Positions 8,555 to 15,164 of a DNA stretch of 18,502 bases are shown piece by piece. Origin of the DNA: Bradyrhizobium sp. (lineage in GTDB: Bacteria; Pseudomonadota; Alphaproteobacteria; Rhizobiales; Xanthobacteraceae); assembly GCA_028290305.1 (NCBI GenBank), contig JAQGKC010000341.1:1-18502 (forward strand), given 5' to 3'. Position 1 is the first letter of the stretch. Each line of letters starts with the position of its first letter. A model generated the notes under the pieces. The model did no database searches, was not told the origin of the DNA, and saw only the letters and a program-made list of their open reading frames with translations. Position numbers and translations under genes: made by a program.

Positions 8555-9763
8555 ATGGGACCACTGCAGGGCATCAAGGTCATCGACATGACGACTGTGC
8601 TGATGGGCCCCTACGCCACCCAGATGCTCGGCGACTATGGCGCTGACGTCATCAAGATCGAAACTCTCGATGGCGATGTGACGCGGCTGATCGGTCCGAC
8701 ACGCCATCCCGGCATGGGGCCGGTGTTCCTCAACACCAACCGCAGCAAGCGCAGCATCTGCCTCGATCTGAAGAGGCCGGCCGGGCGCGACGCGGTGCTG
8801 CGGCTGATCGCATCGGCCGATGTGCTGGTCTATAATGTGCGTCCGCAGGCGATGGCGCGGCTGCAACTTGGCTACGACGTAGTTTCGAAACTCAATCCGC
8901 GCCTGATCTATGCCGGCGTGTTCGGCTTCGGTCAGGACGGACCCTATGCCGCCAAGCCAGCCTATGACGATCTGATCCAGGGCGCGACCGCGCTGCCTGC
9001 TTTGATGGCGCAGACCAGCGATGGTGTTCCGCGCTATGTTCCCAACGCGCTTGTCGATCGCATCGTAGGGCTTACCGCGGTCGGCGCGATCTGTGCCAGC
9101 CTCGTGCATCGCGACCGCACCGGGCGCGGCCAGCGGCTGGATATTCCGATGTTCGAAACCATGGCGGGCTTCGTCATGGGCGATCACATGGGCGGTCTCA
9201 CTTACGAGCCGCCGCTGGACAAGGGGGGTTACGCGCGGCATCTGTCGCGTGACCGGCGACCCTATAAAACGTCCGACGGCTATATTTGCGTGATCGTCTA
9301 TAACGACAAGCAATGGGAGAATTTCTTCAAGGCCACCGGCCGCGATGACCTGCGCAGCAATCCCAAATTCGCGACCTTCGCCGGGCGCGCCGTCAATATC
9401 GACACGGTTTATGGCGAACTGGCCCGCATCCTCGAAACACGAACCACCGCCGAATGGACCGAACTTCTGAACAAGGCCGACGTGCCGGTGATGCCGATGC
9501 ACGACCTCGAAAGCATTTTGCAGGACCCGCATCTGGTTGCGACGAATTTCTTTCCGGTGGTCGATCACCCGACCGAGGGACGAATCCGCAACATGAAGGT
9601 GTCGGCAACCTGGTCGGAGACGCCGGTAGAGCCGACGCGGCTGGCGCCGCGCCTGAACGAGCAGGGTGCTGAAATCTTGCATGAAGCCGGCTTTTCCGCC
9701 GACGAGATCGCTGCATTGGTGCGCGATGGTGTGACCAGAGCTACCGACACTCCACGGGATTGA
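8555..9763 (+). CDS. CaiB/BaiF family III CoA-transferase
   Basis: A 402-residue enzyme that would move CoA from one acyl-CoA to a free carboxylic acid, activating the substrate of this pathway. The N-terminus is typical (GIKVIDMTTVLMGPYATQML and YGADVIKIE), as are VFLNTNRSKRS at about 57-67 and YDDLIQG at 137-143. The GRGQ segment at 190-193 leads into DIPMFETM. By eye the formyl-CoA transferase nucleophile aspartate (GRGQ...MQDAV) aligns with Glu201 here. GGGAG at 8539-8543 lies 11 bp before ATG 8555. The stop is 5 bp before the acyl-CoA dehydrogenase start, so the two are surely co-transcribed. The CoA donor and acceptor are unknown. Confidence 0.9.
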   Translation: MGPLQGIKVIDMTTVLMGPYATQMLGDYGADVIKIETLDGDVTRLIGPTRHPGMGPVFLNTNRSKRSICLDLKRPAGRDAVLRLIASADVLVYNVRPQAMARLQLGYDVVSKLNPRLIYAGVFGFGQDGPYAAKPAYDDLIQGATALPALMAQTSDGVPRYVPNALVDRIVGLTAVGAICASLVHRDRTGRGQRLDIPMFETMAGFVMGDHMGGLTYEPPLDKGGYARHLSRDRRPYKTSDGYICVIVYNDKQWENFFKATGRDDLRSNPKFATFAGRAVNIDTVYGELARILETRTTAEWTELLNKADVPVMPMHDLESILQDPHLVATNFFPVVDHPTEGRIRNMKVSATWSETPVEPTRLAPRLNEQGAEILHEAGFSADEIAALVRDGVTRATDTPRD

Positions 9764-9768
9764 GACGC

Positions 9769-10935
9769 ATGGATTTCGCGCTGACCGCCAACCAGGAATC
9801 GATCCGCGACGCGGTCGGGAAAATCTGCGCGCGTTTCGACGATGCCTATTGGCTGAAGAAGGACAAGGACGGCGGTTTCCCCGCCGACTTCCACAAGGCG
9901 ATGGCGGATGCCGGCTGGCTCGGCATCTGCATTCCCGAGGCCTATGGCGGCTCGGGCCTGGGCATCACCGATGCCGCGATCATGATGCGGACGATCTCGG
10001 AATCCGGCGCCGGCATGTCCGGCGCCTCCGCCGTGCATATGAACGTGTTCGGGCTCAATCCCGTCGTGGTGTTCGGCAATGAAGAGCAGTGCAAGCGGAT
10101 GCTGCCGCCGATTGTCGAAGGCAGGGAGAAGGCCTGCTTTGCCGTCACCGAACCCAATACCGGCCTCAACACCACGCAACTGAAAACCCGAGCGGTACGG
10201 ACCGGCGACAAATACGTCGTCGATGGCCAGAAGGTCTGGATCTCCACCGCGCAGGTTGCCGAGAAGATCCTGCTGCTGGCCCGCACCACGCCGCTGGAGG
10301 AGGTGAAGAACCCGACCCACGGCCTCAGCCTGTTCTATACCGATTTCGACCGCAGCCGCATCGCGGTGCATGAGATCGAGAAGATGGGCCGCAAGGCCGT
10401 CGACTCCAACGAACTGTTCATCGAGAACTTCGAAATTCCGCTTGAAGACCGTCTCGGTGAGGAAGGTCGCGGCTTCGAATACATCCTGCATGGCATGAAC
10501 CCGGAACGCATTCTGATCGCTGCCGAAGCGGTCGGGCTCGGCAAGCTGGCGCTTTCACGTGCCGCGGACTATGCCAAGAGCCGCATCGTGTTCAATCGTC
10601 CGATCGGCAAGAACCAGGCGATCCAGCATCCGCTGGCGAAGAACTGGATGGAGCTGGAGGCGGCATGGCTGATGACGCTGTCGGCCGGCTGGCAATATGA
10701 TCAGGGCCTGCCATGTGGCCCTGCGGCCAATGCCGCGAAATATCTCGGTGGTGAAGCCGGCTTTCAAGCCTGCGAGCAGGCGGTCATGACTCACGGCGGC
10801 TTCGGCTACGCCAAGGAATTTCACGTCGAGCGTTATTTGCGCGAATCCCTGATCCCTCGCATCGCTCCGATCAGCCCGCAGCTCATTCTCAGTTTTATTG
10901 CTGAGAAAGTCTTGGGCCTGCCGAAGTCATATTGA
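9769..10935 (+). CDS. Acyl-CoA dehydrogenase (FAD)
   Basis: A 388-residue flavoenzyme of the acyl-CoA dehydrogenase family, introducing an alpha,beta double bond and passing electrons to ETF. Seen: GICIPEAYGGSGLG (52-65), the FAD/substrate segment CFAVTEPNTGLNTT (123-136), VDGQKVWIS (151-159), GRGFEYILHGMNPER (233-247), RIVFNRPIGKNQAIQHPLA (272-290) and THGGFGYAKEFHVERYLRE (341-359). The MCAD position for the catalytic glutamate aligns with Pro367 (RIAPISPQ), whereas Glu246 in NPERILIA aligns with the helix-G glutamate used by isovaleryl- and long-chain dehydrogenases. ATG 9769 is preferred over TTG 9760 because it gives the usual DFxLT start. It follows the CoA-transferase by 5 bp. The acyl chain is unknown, but a branched or unusual acid fits the residue placement. 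Confidence 0.92.
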   Translation: MDFALTANQESIRDAVGKICARFDDAYWLKKDKDGGFPADFHKAMADAGWLGICIPEAYGGSGLGITDAAIMMRTISESGAGMSGASAVHMNVFGLNPVVVFGNEEQCKRMLPPIVEGREKACFAVTEPNTGLNTTQLKTRAVRTGDKYVVDGQKVWISTAQVAEKILLLARTTPLEEVKNPTHGLSLFYTDFDRSRIAVHEIEKMGRKAVDSNELFIENFEIPLEDRLGEEGRGFEYILHGMNPERILIAAEAVGLGKLALSRAADYAKSRIVFNRPIGKNQAIQHPLAKNWMELEAAWLMTLSAGWQYDQGLPCGPAANAAKYLGGEAGFQACEQAVMTHGGFGYAKEFHVERYLRESLIPRIAPISPQLILSFIAEKVLGLPKSY

Positions 10936-10955
10936 TGACGAAGGTAATTTCTAGG

Positions 10956-11040
10956 TCGTCATTCCGGGGCGTCGCGAAGCAACGAACCCGGAATCTCGAG
11001 ATACCCGGTCTGCGCCTTGCGGCGCATCCCGGAATGACGA
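10956..11040. repeat. Intergenic inverted repeat, CATTCCGGG type
   Basis: Arms TCGTCATTCCGGG (10956-10968) and CCCGGAATGACGA (11028-11040) are perfect 13-bp reverse complements. A palindrome ATCTCGAGAT (10993-11002) and CCCGG/CCGG pieces lie inside, so the 85-bp unit can fold into a long imperfect hairpin. It occupies most of the 130-bp gap between the acyl-CoA dehydrogenase and the thiolase-like gene. Its type is common between genes of Bradyrhizobium relatives (recalled). It could weaken or end transcription between the two genes. Confidence 0.8.
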
Positions 11041-11065
11041 TGGTAATGTGCGAAGTCTTGTTATC

Positions 11066-12202
11066 ATGAGCTTCATCACAGGCGTCGGACTGACGGCATT
11101 CGGCAGGCATGAGGGCTCATCGTCTCTGGACCTGATGAGCAAGGCCGCGGAGCTTGCGATTGCCGATGCCGGCCTGAAGCGCGCCGAGATCGACGGCATC
11201 CTCTGCGGTTACAGCACGGTCGCGCCGCACATCATGCTCGCGACCGTGTTCGCCGAGCATTTCGGCATTCGTCCGGCCTATGCGCATGCCGTGCAGGTCG
11301 GCGGCGCCACGGGACTGGCGATGACGATGCTGGCGCATCATCTGGTCGAGGCCGGTGTGGCCAGGCATGTGCTGGTGGTCGCCGGCGAGAACCGGTTGAC
11401 CGGACAGAGCCGCGACGCATCGATCCTGGCGCTGGCGCAGGTCGGACATCCCGATTATGAGGTGCCGCTGGGGCCGACGATTCCGGCCTATTATGGGCTC
11501 GTCGCCTCGCGCTACATGCACGAATACGGCTTGACGCAGGAAGACCTCGCCGAATTCGCCGTGCTGATGCGAGCCCACGCGTTGACGTATCCCGGCGCGC
11601 AATTTCACGACGCCATCACCGTCGCCGATGTCATGAATTCGAAGCCGGTGGCGTTGCCACTGAAGCTGCTGGATTGCTGTCCGGTATCCGACGGCGGCGC
11701 CGCGTTCGTCGTCAGCCGCGAACGCACCGGCGAAACGGGCGTGCGCGTGCTCGGTTGCGCGCAGGCGCATACCCATCAGCATGTCACAGCGGCGCCGGCT
11801 TTAAGCGAACTCGGCGCCGAGATCGCGATCGCGCGGGCGAAGGCCTCTTCCGGTGTCGAAATATCCGATGTGCGTTACGCGGCGGTCTATGATAGCTTTA
11901 CGATCACGCTGGCGATGCTGCTGGAAGACCTCGGCCTCGCCGGGCGCGGCGAGGCGGCGTCCCGCGTGCGCTCCGGACATTTCAGCCGCGATGGTGCGAT
12001 ACCGCTCAACATCCATGGCGGGCTCCTGAGTTACGGCCATTGCGGCGTCGGTGGCGCGATGGCGCATCTGGTCGAAACCCATCTGCAGATGACGGGACGC
12101 GCCGGCAATCGCCAGGTGCGCGACGCCTCGATCGCGCTGCTGCATGGCGATGGCGGTGTGCTGTCATCGCATGTCAGCATGTTCCTGGAGCGGGTGCGAT
12201 GA
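11066..12202 (+). CDS. Thiolase-fold protein lacking the nucleophilic cysteine (possible DUF35-partnered retro-aldolase)
   Basis: A 378-residue protein with a full thiolase-fold outline: AIADAGLKRAEIDGILCG (31-48), VQVGGATGLAM (76-86), VSDGGAAFVVS (207-217), AVYDSFTITLAMLLEDLG (273-290) and NIHGGLLSYGHCGVGGAMAH (315-334). The residue equal to the thiolase nucleophile is Gly80, and HDCF of SCP-x thiolases is replaced by YDSF (Tyr275). His325 is kept. Normal thiolysis is therefore unlikely. Thiolase-like proteins of this style with a DUF35 partner, such as the steroid side-chain enzyme Ltp2, perform retro-aldol cleavage using tyrosine. ATG 11066 gives the normal N-terminus; GTG 11048 is an alternative, and neither has a strong ribosome site. 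The stop overlaps the DUF35 start (ATGA). Confidence 0.88.
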   Translation: MSFITGVGLTAFGRHEGSSSLDLMSKAAELAIADAGLKRAEIDGILCGYSTVAPHIMLATVFAEHFGIRPAYAHAVQVGGATGLAMTMLAHHLVEAGVARHVLVVAGENRLTGQSRDASILALAQVGHPDYEVPLGPTIPAYYGLVASRYMHEYGLTQEDLAEFAVLMRAHALTYPGAQFHDAITVADVMNSKPVALPLKLLDCCPVSDGGAAFVVSRERTGETGVRVLGCAQAHTHQHVTAAPALSELGAEIAIARAKASSGVEISDVRYAAVYDSFTITLAMLLEDLGLAGRGEAASRVRSGHFSRDGAIPLNIHGGLLSYGHCGVGGAMAHLVETHLQMTGRAGNRQVRDASIALLHGDGGVLSSHVSMFLERVR

Positions 12203-12570
12203 ACGACACAAGGCGAGCGCTGGCGGACTGGACCACGGGCGAGGAAGCCATTGTCTATCAATCCTGCACCGCCTGCGGCGCGTCGCACTATTTTCGCCGC
12301 AGCTTCTGCGCCACATGCGGCGTGCCGGACCCGGTCGACAAACGCGCCAGCGGCAAGGGCACGGTTTACGCCACTTCGCTGGTGTGCCGCGCTGCCACGC
12401 CTGAGACTCGCGCGCATGTTCCCTACAACATCGTTCTCGTCGATACCGCCGAGGGCTTTCGCATGATGGGCCATGGCGACAACGACCTCGCCATTGGCGA
12501 CAAGGTCACCGCGCGGTTTGCGCCGTTCGCCGGTCGCCTCGTTCCCTATTTCGCAAGGACGGAATCATGA
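12199..12570 (+). CDS. DUF35 zinc-ribbon / OB-fold acyl-CoA-associated protein
   Basis: A 123-residue protein with a rubredoxin-like zinc ribbon (Cys23-x2-Cys26 ... Cys37-x2-Cys40, in CTACG and CATCG) followed by an OB fold from about residue 50 (GKGTVYATSLVCR to ARFAPFAGRLVPYF). Such proteins bind acyl-CoA thioesters or assemble with thiolase-fold and hydratase proteins. The start shares four bases with the upstream stop (ATGA), and GGAG at 12187-12190 lies eight bases before it, so synthesis is coupled to the thiolase-like partner and a heteromeric complex is likely. The length is normal for the family. The precise reaction depends on the partner. Confidence 0.9.
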   Translation: MNDTRRALADWTTGEEAIVYQSCTACGASHYFRRSFCATCGVPDPVDKRASGKGTVYATSLVCRAATPETRAHVPYNIVLVDTAEGFRMMGHGDNDLAIGDKVTARFAPFAGRLVPYFARTES

Positions 12571-12632
12571 GCCGTCTCGGTGTTGCTCGACAGCGCGGGC
12601 AAAGGTTGCGTCGTGGTGGATGCGGTGATGTT

Positions 12633-12740
12633 TCAGGGGTGATGCCAATAAAAGATCAAGCTGGCGATGACGAGCATTGCCGTCACCGCCAGCATTTGCG
12701 CGAACGCTTCCGAGGCCGCCCTTTTGGTGGCTTCCTTCAT
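12633..12740 (-). CDS. Putative 35-residue single-span membrane micro-protein
   Basis: A short reading frame, ATG (complement of 12738-12740) to TGA (complement of 12633-12635). It begins MKEATKRAASEAFAQ, a charged helix-like stretch, then runs into a hydrophobic span of about 17 residues (MLAVTAMLVIASLIFYW, residues 16-32) ending HHP. A clean GGAG lies six bases before the start, and third codon positions are mostly G or C as in neighbouring genes. It opposes the DUF35 gene. The middle of the frame coincides with a strong hairpin (12660-12693), so a structured RNA is the main alternative. I recognise no function. Confidence 0.55.
   Translation of the reverse strand: MKEATKRAASEAFAQMLAVTAMLVIASLIFYWHHP
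12650..12693 (-). terminator. Long hairpin followed by T-rich stretch (minus strand), overlapping the micro-protein
   Basis: Read on the minus strand, GCTGGCG-G-TGACG pairs with CGTCA-T-CGCCAGC (13 pairs including one G-U) around an 8-base loop (12673-12680). TTGATCTTTT follows at 12659-12650. This is terminator-like, but it sits inside the micro-protein frame. On the plus strand the same stem has one A-C mismatch and no T-run. It may be an RNA element or a by-product of the LAVTAMLVIAS coding pattern. Confidence 0.4.
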
Positions 12741-13098
12741 ACCATTCTCCCTAGACTTGGGCATGAGTCATCGTTGCCTGCGAAGGCTCGATGGCTCAAA
12801 TATTTTTACTCGGAACACCCCGCGACGAGTATTCGCTTAGATTGAGTCCCCACTCGGCGAATATCGACGATGTCAGGGTCGAACAGCAATGCGGCGGCAT
12901 TTTGACTCACGCGTGACGAGATTTGCTAAACCTTCGGTCCTGCGAAAAATATCAGCCAACCCGGACGAATTCGACGGCGCGGTGATTTGCAAGGCGGCGC
13001 AAGCTGTTGCTCCGGGGTCAGCCGCCGGATACTCTTTCGAATGAACCCTGCTAATTAATAGGCAGCCTGCAATAAAATCGGAAACTCCGAGGTGAACC
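12741..13098. other. Gene-poor intergenic region (358 bp) upstream of the CMD-family gene
   Basis: No convincing gene on either strand. Short frames here lack ribosome sites or family likeness. The composition is more AT-rich than the flanks, for example near AATATTTTTACT and CTAATTAATAGG (13051-13062), which suits promoters. A small dyad CTGC ... GCAG brackets TAATTA (13048-13065). The leftmost part holds the ribosome site of the minus-strand micro-protein. Confidence 0.6.
12902..12930 (+). promoter_or_regulatory. Candidate promoter with palindromic operator TCACGCGTGA in the spacer
   Basis: TTGACT (12902-12907) and GCTAAA (12925-12930) are 17 bp apart. A perfect 10-bp palindrome, TCACGCGTGA (12907-12916), overlaps the -35 end and spacer. 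The -10 match is only 3 of 6 bases, so the promoter call is weak. If real it would give a leader of roughly 160 bases before the CMD-family gene at 13099. Confidence 0.25.
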
Positions 13099-13623
13099 AT
13101 GGCCCGTATCGACTATAGCGATCCTGCCAACGCAAACGAACGTACGCGCGAAATCCTCGGCAAGAACCGCAACGCCAACATCTTCCGGATGATGGCGCAC
13201 TCGCCGAGCTATTTCGAGCAATACTGCCGGTTGGGCGGCGCGATCCGCCACAAGGGCGAACTGGATCCGGTCGTGCGTGAACTCGCAATCACGCGTACGG
13301 GAATTCTGTGCGAGGCGCCCTATGAAGTGGTCGCGCACACGCGGATCGGTAAAAATGTGGGAGTCACCGACGAGCAAAACGCCGCGCTGGAAGACTGGAA
13401 ATCCGCGACCTGCTTCAACGACGTGCAGCGCGCGGCGCTCGCCTTCACCGACGAGATCGTCAGGCTGCGCCGACCGACCGACGCGACATTCAATGCCATT
13501 GCGGCCAAGCTGACACCGGCGGCGCTGGTGGAGCTACAACTCTCCGTCGGCTTCTACATCATGACGTCGAAGTTTTTGGAAACCTTTGGCATCGACATGC
13601 AGCCGGTGACGGAGGTGGTCTGA
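13099..13623 (+). CDS. Carboxymuconolactone decarboxylase (CMD)-family protein
   Basis: A 174-residue all-helical protein of the CMD/AhpD superfamily. The core DPVVRELAITRTGILCEAPYEVVAHTRIG spans about 56-84, with Glu61, Cys71, Glu76 and His80. AhpD-type peroxidases need a CxxC motif before the histidine; here the matching places are Ala73 and Glu76, so a thiol peroxidase is unlikely and the decarboxylase-like YExxxH form is seen. True gamma-carboxymuconolactone decarboxylase is shorter and sits in pca operons, which are absent, so this is a member of unknown substrate. GAGGTG at 13088-13093 gives a good ribosome site for ATG 13099. It ends four bases before the convergent patatin gene. Its link to the CoA genes is only by position. 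Confidence 0.88.
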   Translation: MARIDYSDPANANERTREILGKNRNANIFRMMAHSPSYFEQYCRLGGAIRHKGELDPVVRELAITRTGILCEAPYEVVAHTRIGKNVGVTDEQNAALEDWKSATCFNDVQRAALAFTDEIVRLRRPTDATFNAIAAKLTPAALVELQLSVGFYIMTSKFLETFGIDMQPVTEVV

Positions 13624-13627
13624 GCGG

Positions 13628-15007
13628 CTACATGCTGCCGGCGAAGGCGCGGAACGTGGGGTTGCCTCGCAGCACGTCGCGGCCCGCGGCAATCACGCTG
13701 TCGACCTGATCGGGAGGCAGCCGAAAGCGGGTGGGAATAGCCTCGAGCTCGGTCGCCCGCGCGGGATCGAGCTGATCGAAGCCGAGGCGCCCGACAAAGA
13801 ATTTCAGGTCATGGCAGTTCCAGCCTGGACGCGCGCCGAACTTGGCGCGATCTGCCGCCGACAGGCCGCAACGCCATTTGACGAGAGAACCCTGCCAATC
13901 GCCCATCGTGCGATCGAACGCAGTAAAGCTCGTGCTGACGCTGGCATCTATTGCGGTATCCGCCGCCGCCTTGACCAGTTCGACTCCGCTTGGACCTTCT
14001 ACGGAGTTAATCCAGTTTCCGGAAACGCCGGTTTTGGCGTCGACGACAAGAAACAGTCCGCGCCGCAGCCTGACCGCCTGTTGAGGCGACAGCGGCCCGT
14101 AGGGGGTCTCTGCCGAGAGCCGCGCAATGGTGAACCCGGACAGGCCGTAATTATCGACCAGCCCGCCGTCGAGCAGCTTGATGTAGGGAATCTCGCCGTC
14201 GTGGTAGCGGCTGATCGCCTTTGCAAAAGAGCTCAACATCGGTGGTGCGTTGCGATCGTCGCGTGCCTTGATGATCCAGGCCGGCAAGGGATCGCTGCAT
14301 TGTCGCGGGAAGGTCTTGATTACCACAGGCGCGAAGGCGACCGGCACCGCGGCGGATGCGGCGACGGCGTTCGCCAATGGATATTTCGAAAGGTCGCTGC
14401 ACATCGCATTGAATGTGGTTGCGCCGAACACGAACGGCGTGCGGTTGTAGATGTCGGACGCATTGATCCAGACCCGCGGCCGGCCGGCATCGCGAAATTC
14501 GCCGAACGTCGCACCGTTGAACAGGTTGGCATCGAGCCAGCGCGGAAAGCCCTGGGAGTCATTGATGCCGCCCGCAAGCGCTTTCCCGATGGTAGAGATG
14601 GTGAGATCGGTCTGAAGCCCTTCCTCGGCATTGCGCAGCAGGAATCGCTCGCGGAAATCGTCCAGGGCGGCGCGCTTGCGCAAGCCGTAATAGGCGGCGG
14701 TTACCGCGCCGCCCGATACTCCGGAGATGAAGTCAACACGATCGAGCATCGAGGCGTTCGCGCCCCGCACCGGCGTGTGCTCCATTTCGGTCAATACGCC
14801 GAATGAGAACGCTGCAGCCCGCGTCCCGCCGCCTGAGAATGACAGGCCGATCAGATCATCATCTATCTGGGTTTGCTCCTCGAAATTGAGGTGAACCCTG
14901 CCTGCGAGGCCCGCGCTGCCGCCGGGTTCGTTAACCGGAGCGTTCTGAATGGACGCGCAGCCGAGCAGCCCGGCGCAAAGCCCAATAATAAGAATTGCAG
15001 AACGCAT
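13628..15007 (-). CDS. Patatin-like phospholipase, predicted lipoprotein
   Basis: A 459-residue protein starting MRSAILIIGLCAGLLGCASIQ, a lipoprotein signal with lipobox LLGC (Cys17), so it is likely anchored in a membrane facing the periplasm. The patatin Ser-Asp dyad is present: oxyanion loop SFSGGGTRAAAFSFG (about 56-70), nucleophile elbow GVSGG (Ser98) and DGGLVDNYG (Asp280). Patatins hydrolyse acyl esters of phospholipids. I chose ATG 15007 because it puts the signal at the very N-terminus; a GTG at 15052 would add 15 residues and is possible. The gene is co-directional with the glutaminase (157-bp gap) and its stop is four bases from that of the CMD-family gene. The substrate is unknown. 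Confidence 0.9.
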   Translation of the reverse strand: MRSAILIIGLCAGLLGCASIQNAPVNEPGGSAGLAGRVHLNFEEQTQIDDDLIGLSFSGGGTRAAAFSFGVLTEMEHTPVRGANASMLDRVDFISGVSGGAVTAAYYGLRKRAALDDFRERFLLRNAEEGLQTDLTISTIGKALAGGINDSQGFPRWLDANLFNGATFGEFRDAGRPRVWINASDIYNRTPFVFGATTFNAMCSDLSKYPLANAVAASAAVPVAFAPVVIKTFPRQCSDPLPAWIIKARDDRNAPPMLSSFAKAISRYHDGEIPYIKLLDGGLVDNYGLSGFTIARLSAETPYGPLSPQQAVRLRRGLFLVVDAKTGVSGNWINSVEGPSGVELVKAAADTAIDASVSTSFTAFDRTMGDWQGSLVKWRCGLSAADRAKFGARPGWNCHDLKFFVGRLGFDQLDPARATELEAIPTRFRLPPDQVDSVIAAGRDVLRGNPTFRAFAGSM

Positions 15008-15164
15008 ACGCCTGACGAGCACCAATGATGGGACAACCGCACTATAGCTCACGCTATTGAACCTGGACGACGTTAAAAAACCATGTGAAATCCAGGATCA
15101 ACAGCCCGAGGAAGCCTCATCTGATACCGGTGCGGTCACGCTGTCTCGACTTCCTGCTTCGCCT

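Noticed and set aside
8429..9682. 417-codon minus-strand frame opposite the CoA-transferase
   Set aside because: Shadow frame; the plus strand has the full family III CoA-transferase.
8312..11040. CRISPR array or insertion-sequence ends
   Set aside because: The palindromic repeats are single, unlike each other, and have no regular spacing, transposase or cas genes nearby.
12567..12845. 92-codon plus frame starting in the DUF35 stop (ATGA)
   Set aside because: Overlap looked like coupling, but the product is Arg/Gly/His-rich without domain and lies opposite the better-supported micro-protein.
12873..13100. 75-codon minus frame in the gap before the CMD-family gene
   Set aside because: Starts inside that gene's ribosome site, has no ribosome site of its own and no family likeness.
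13099..13623. AhpD-type alkylhydroperoxidase
   Set aside because: The CxxC redox pair is absent; only Cys71 is near the active histidine and at the wrong spacing.
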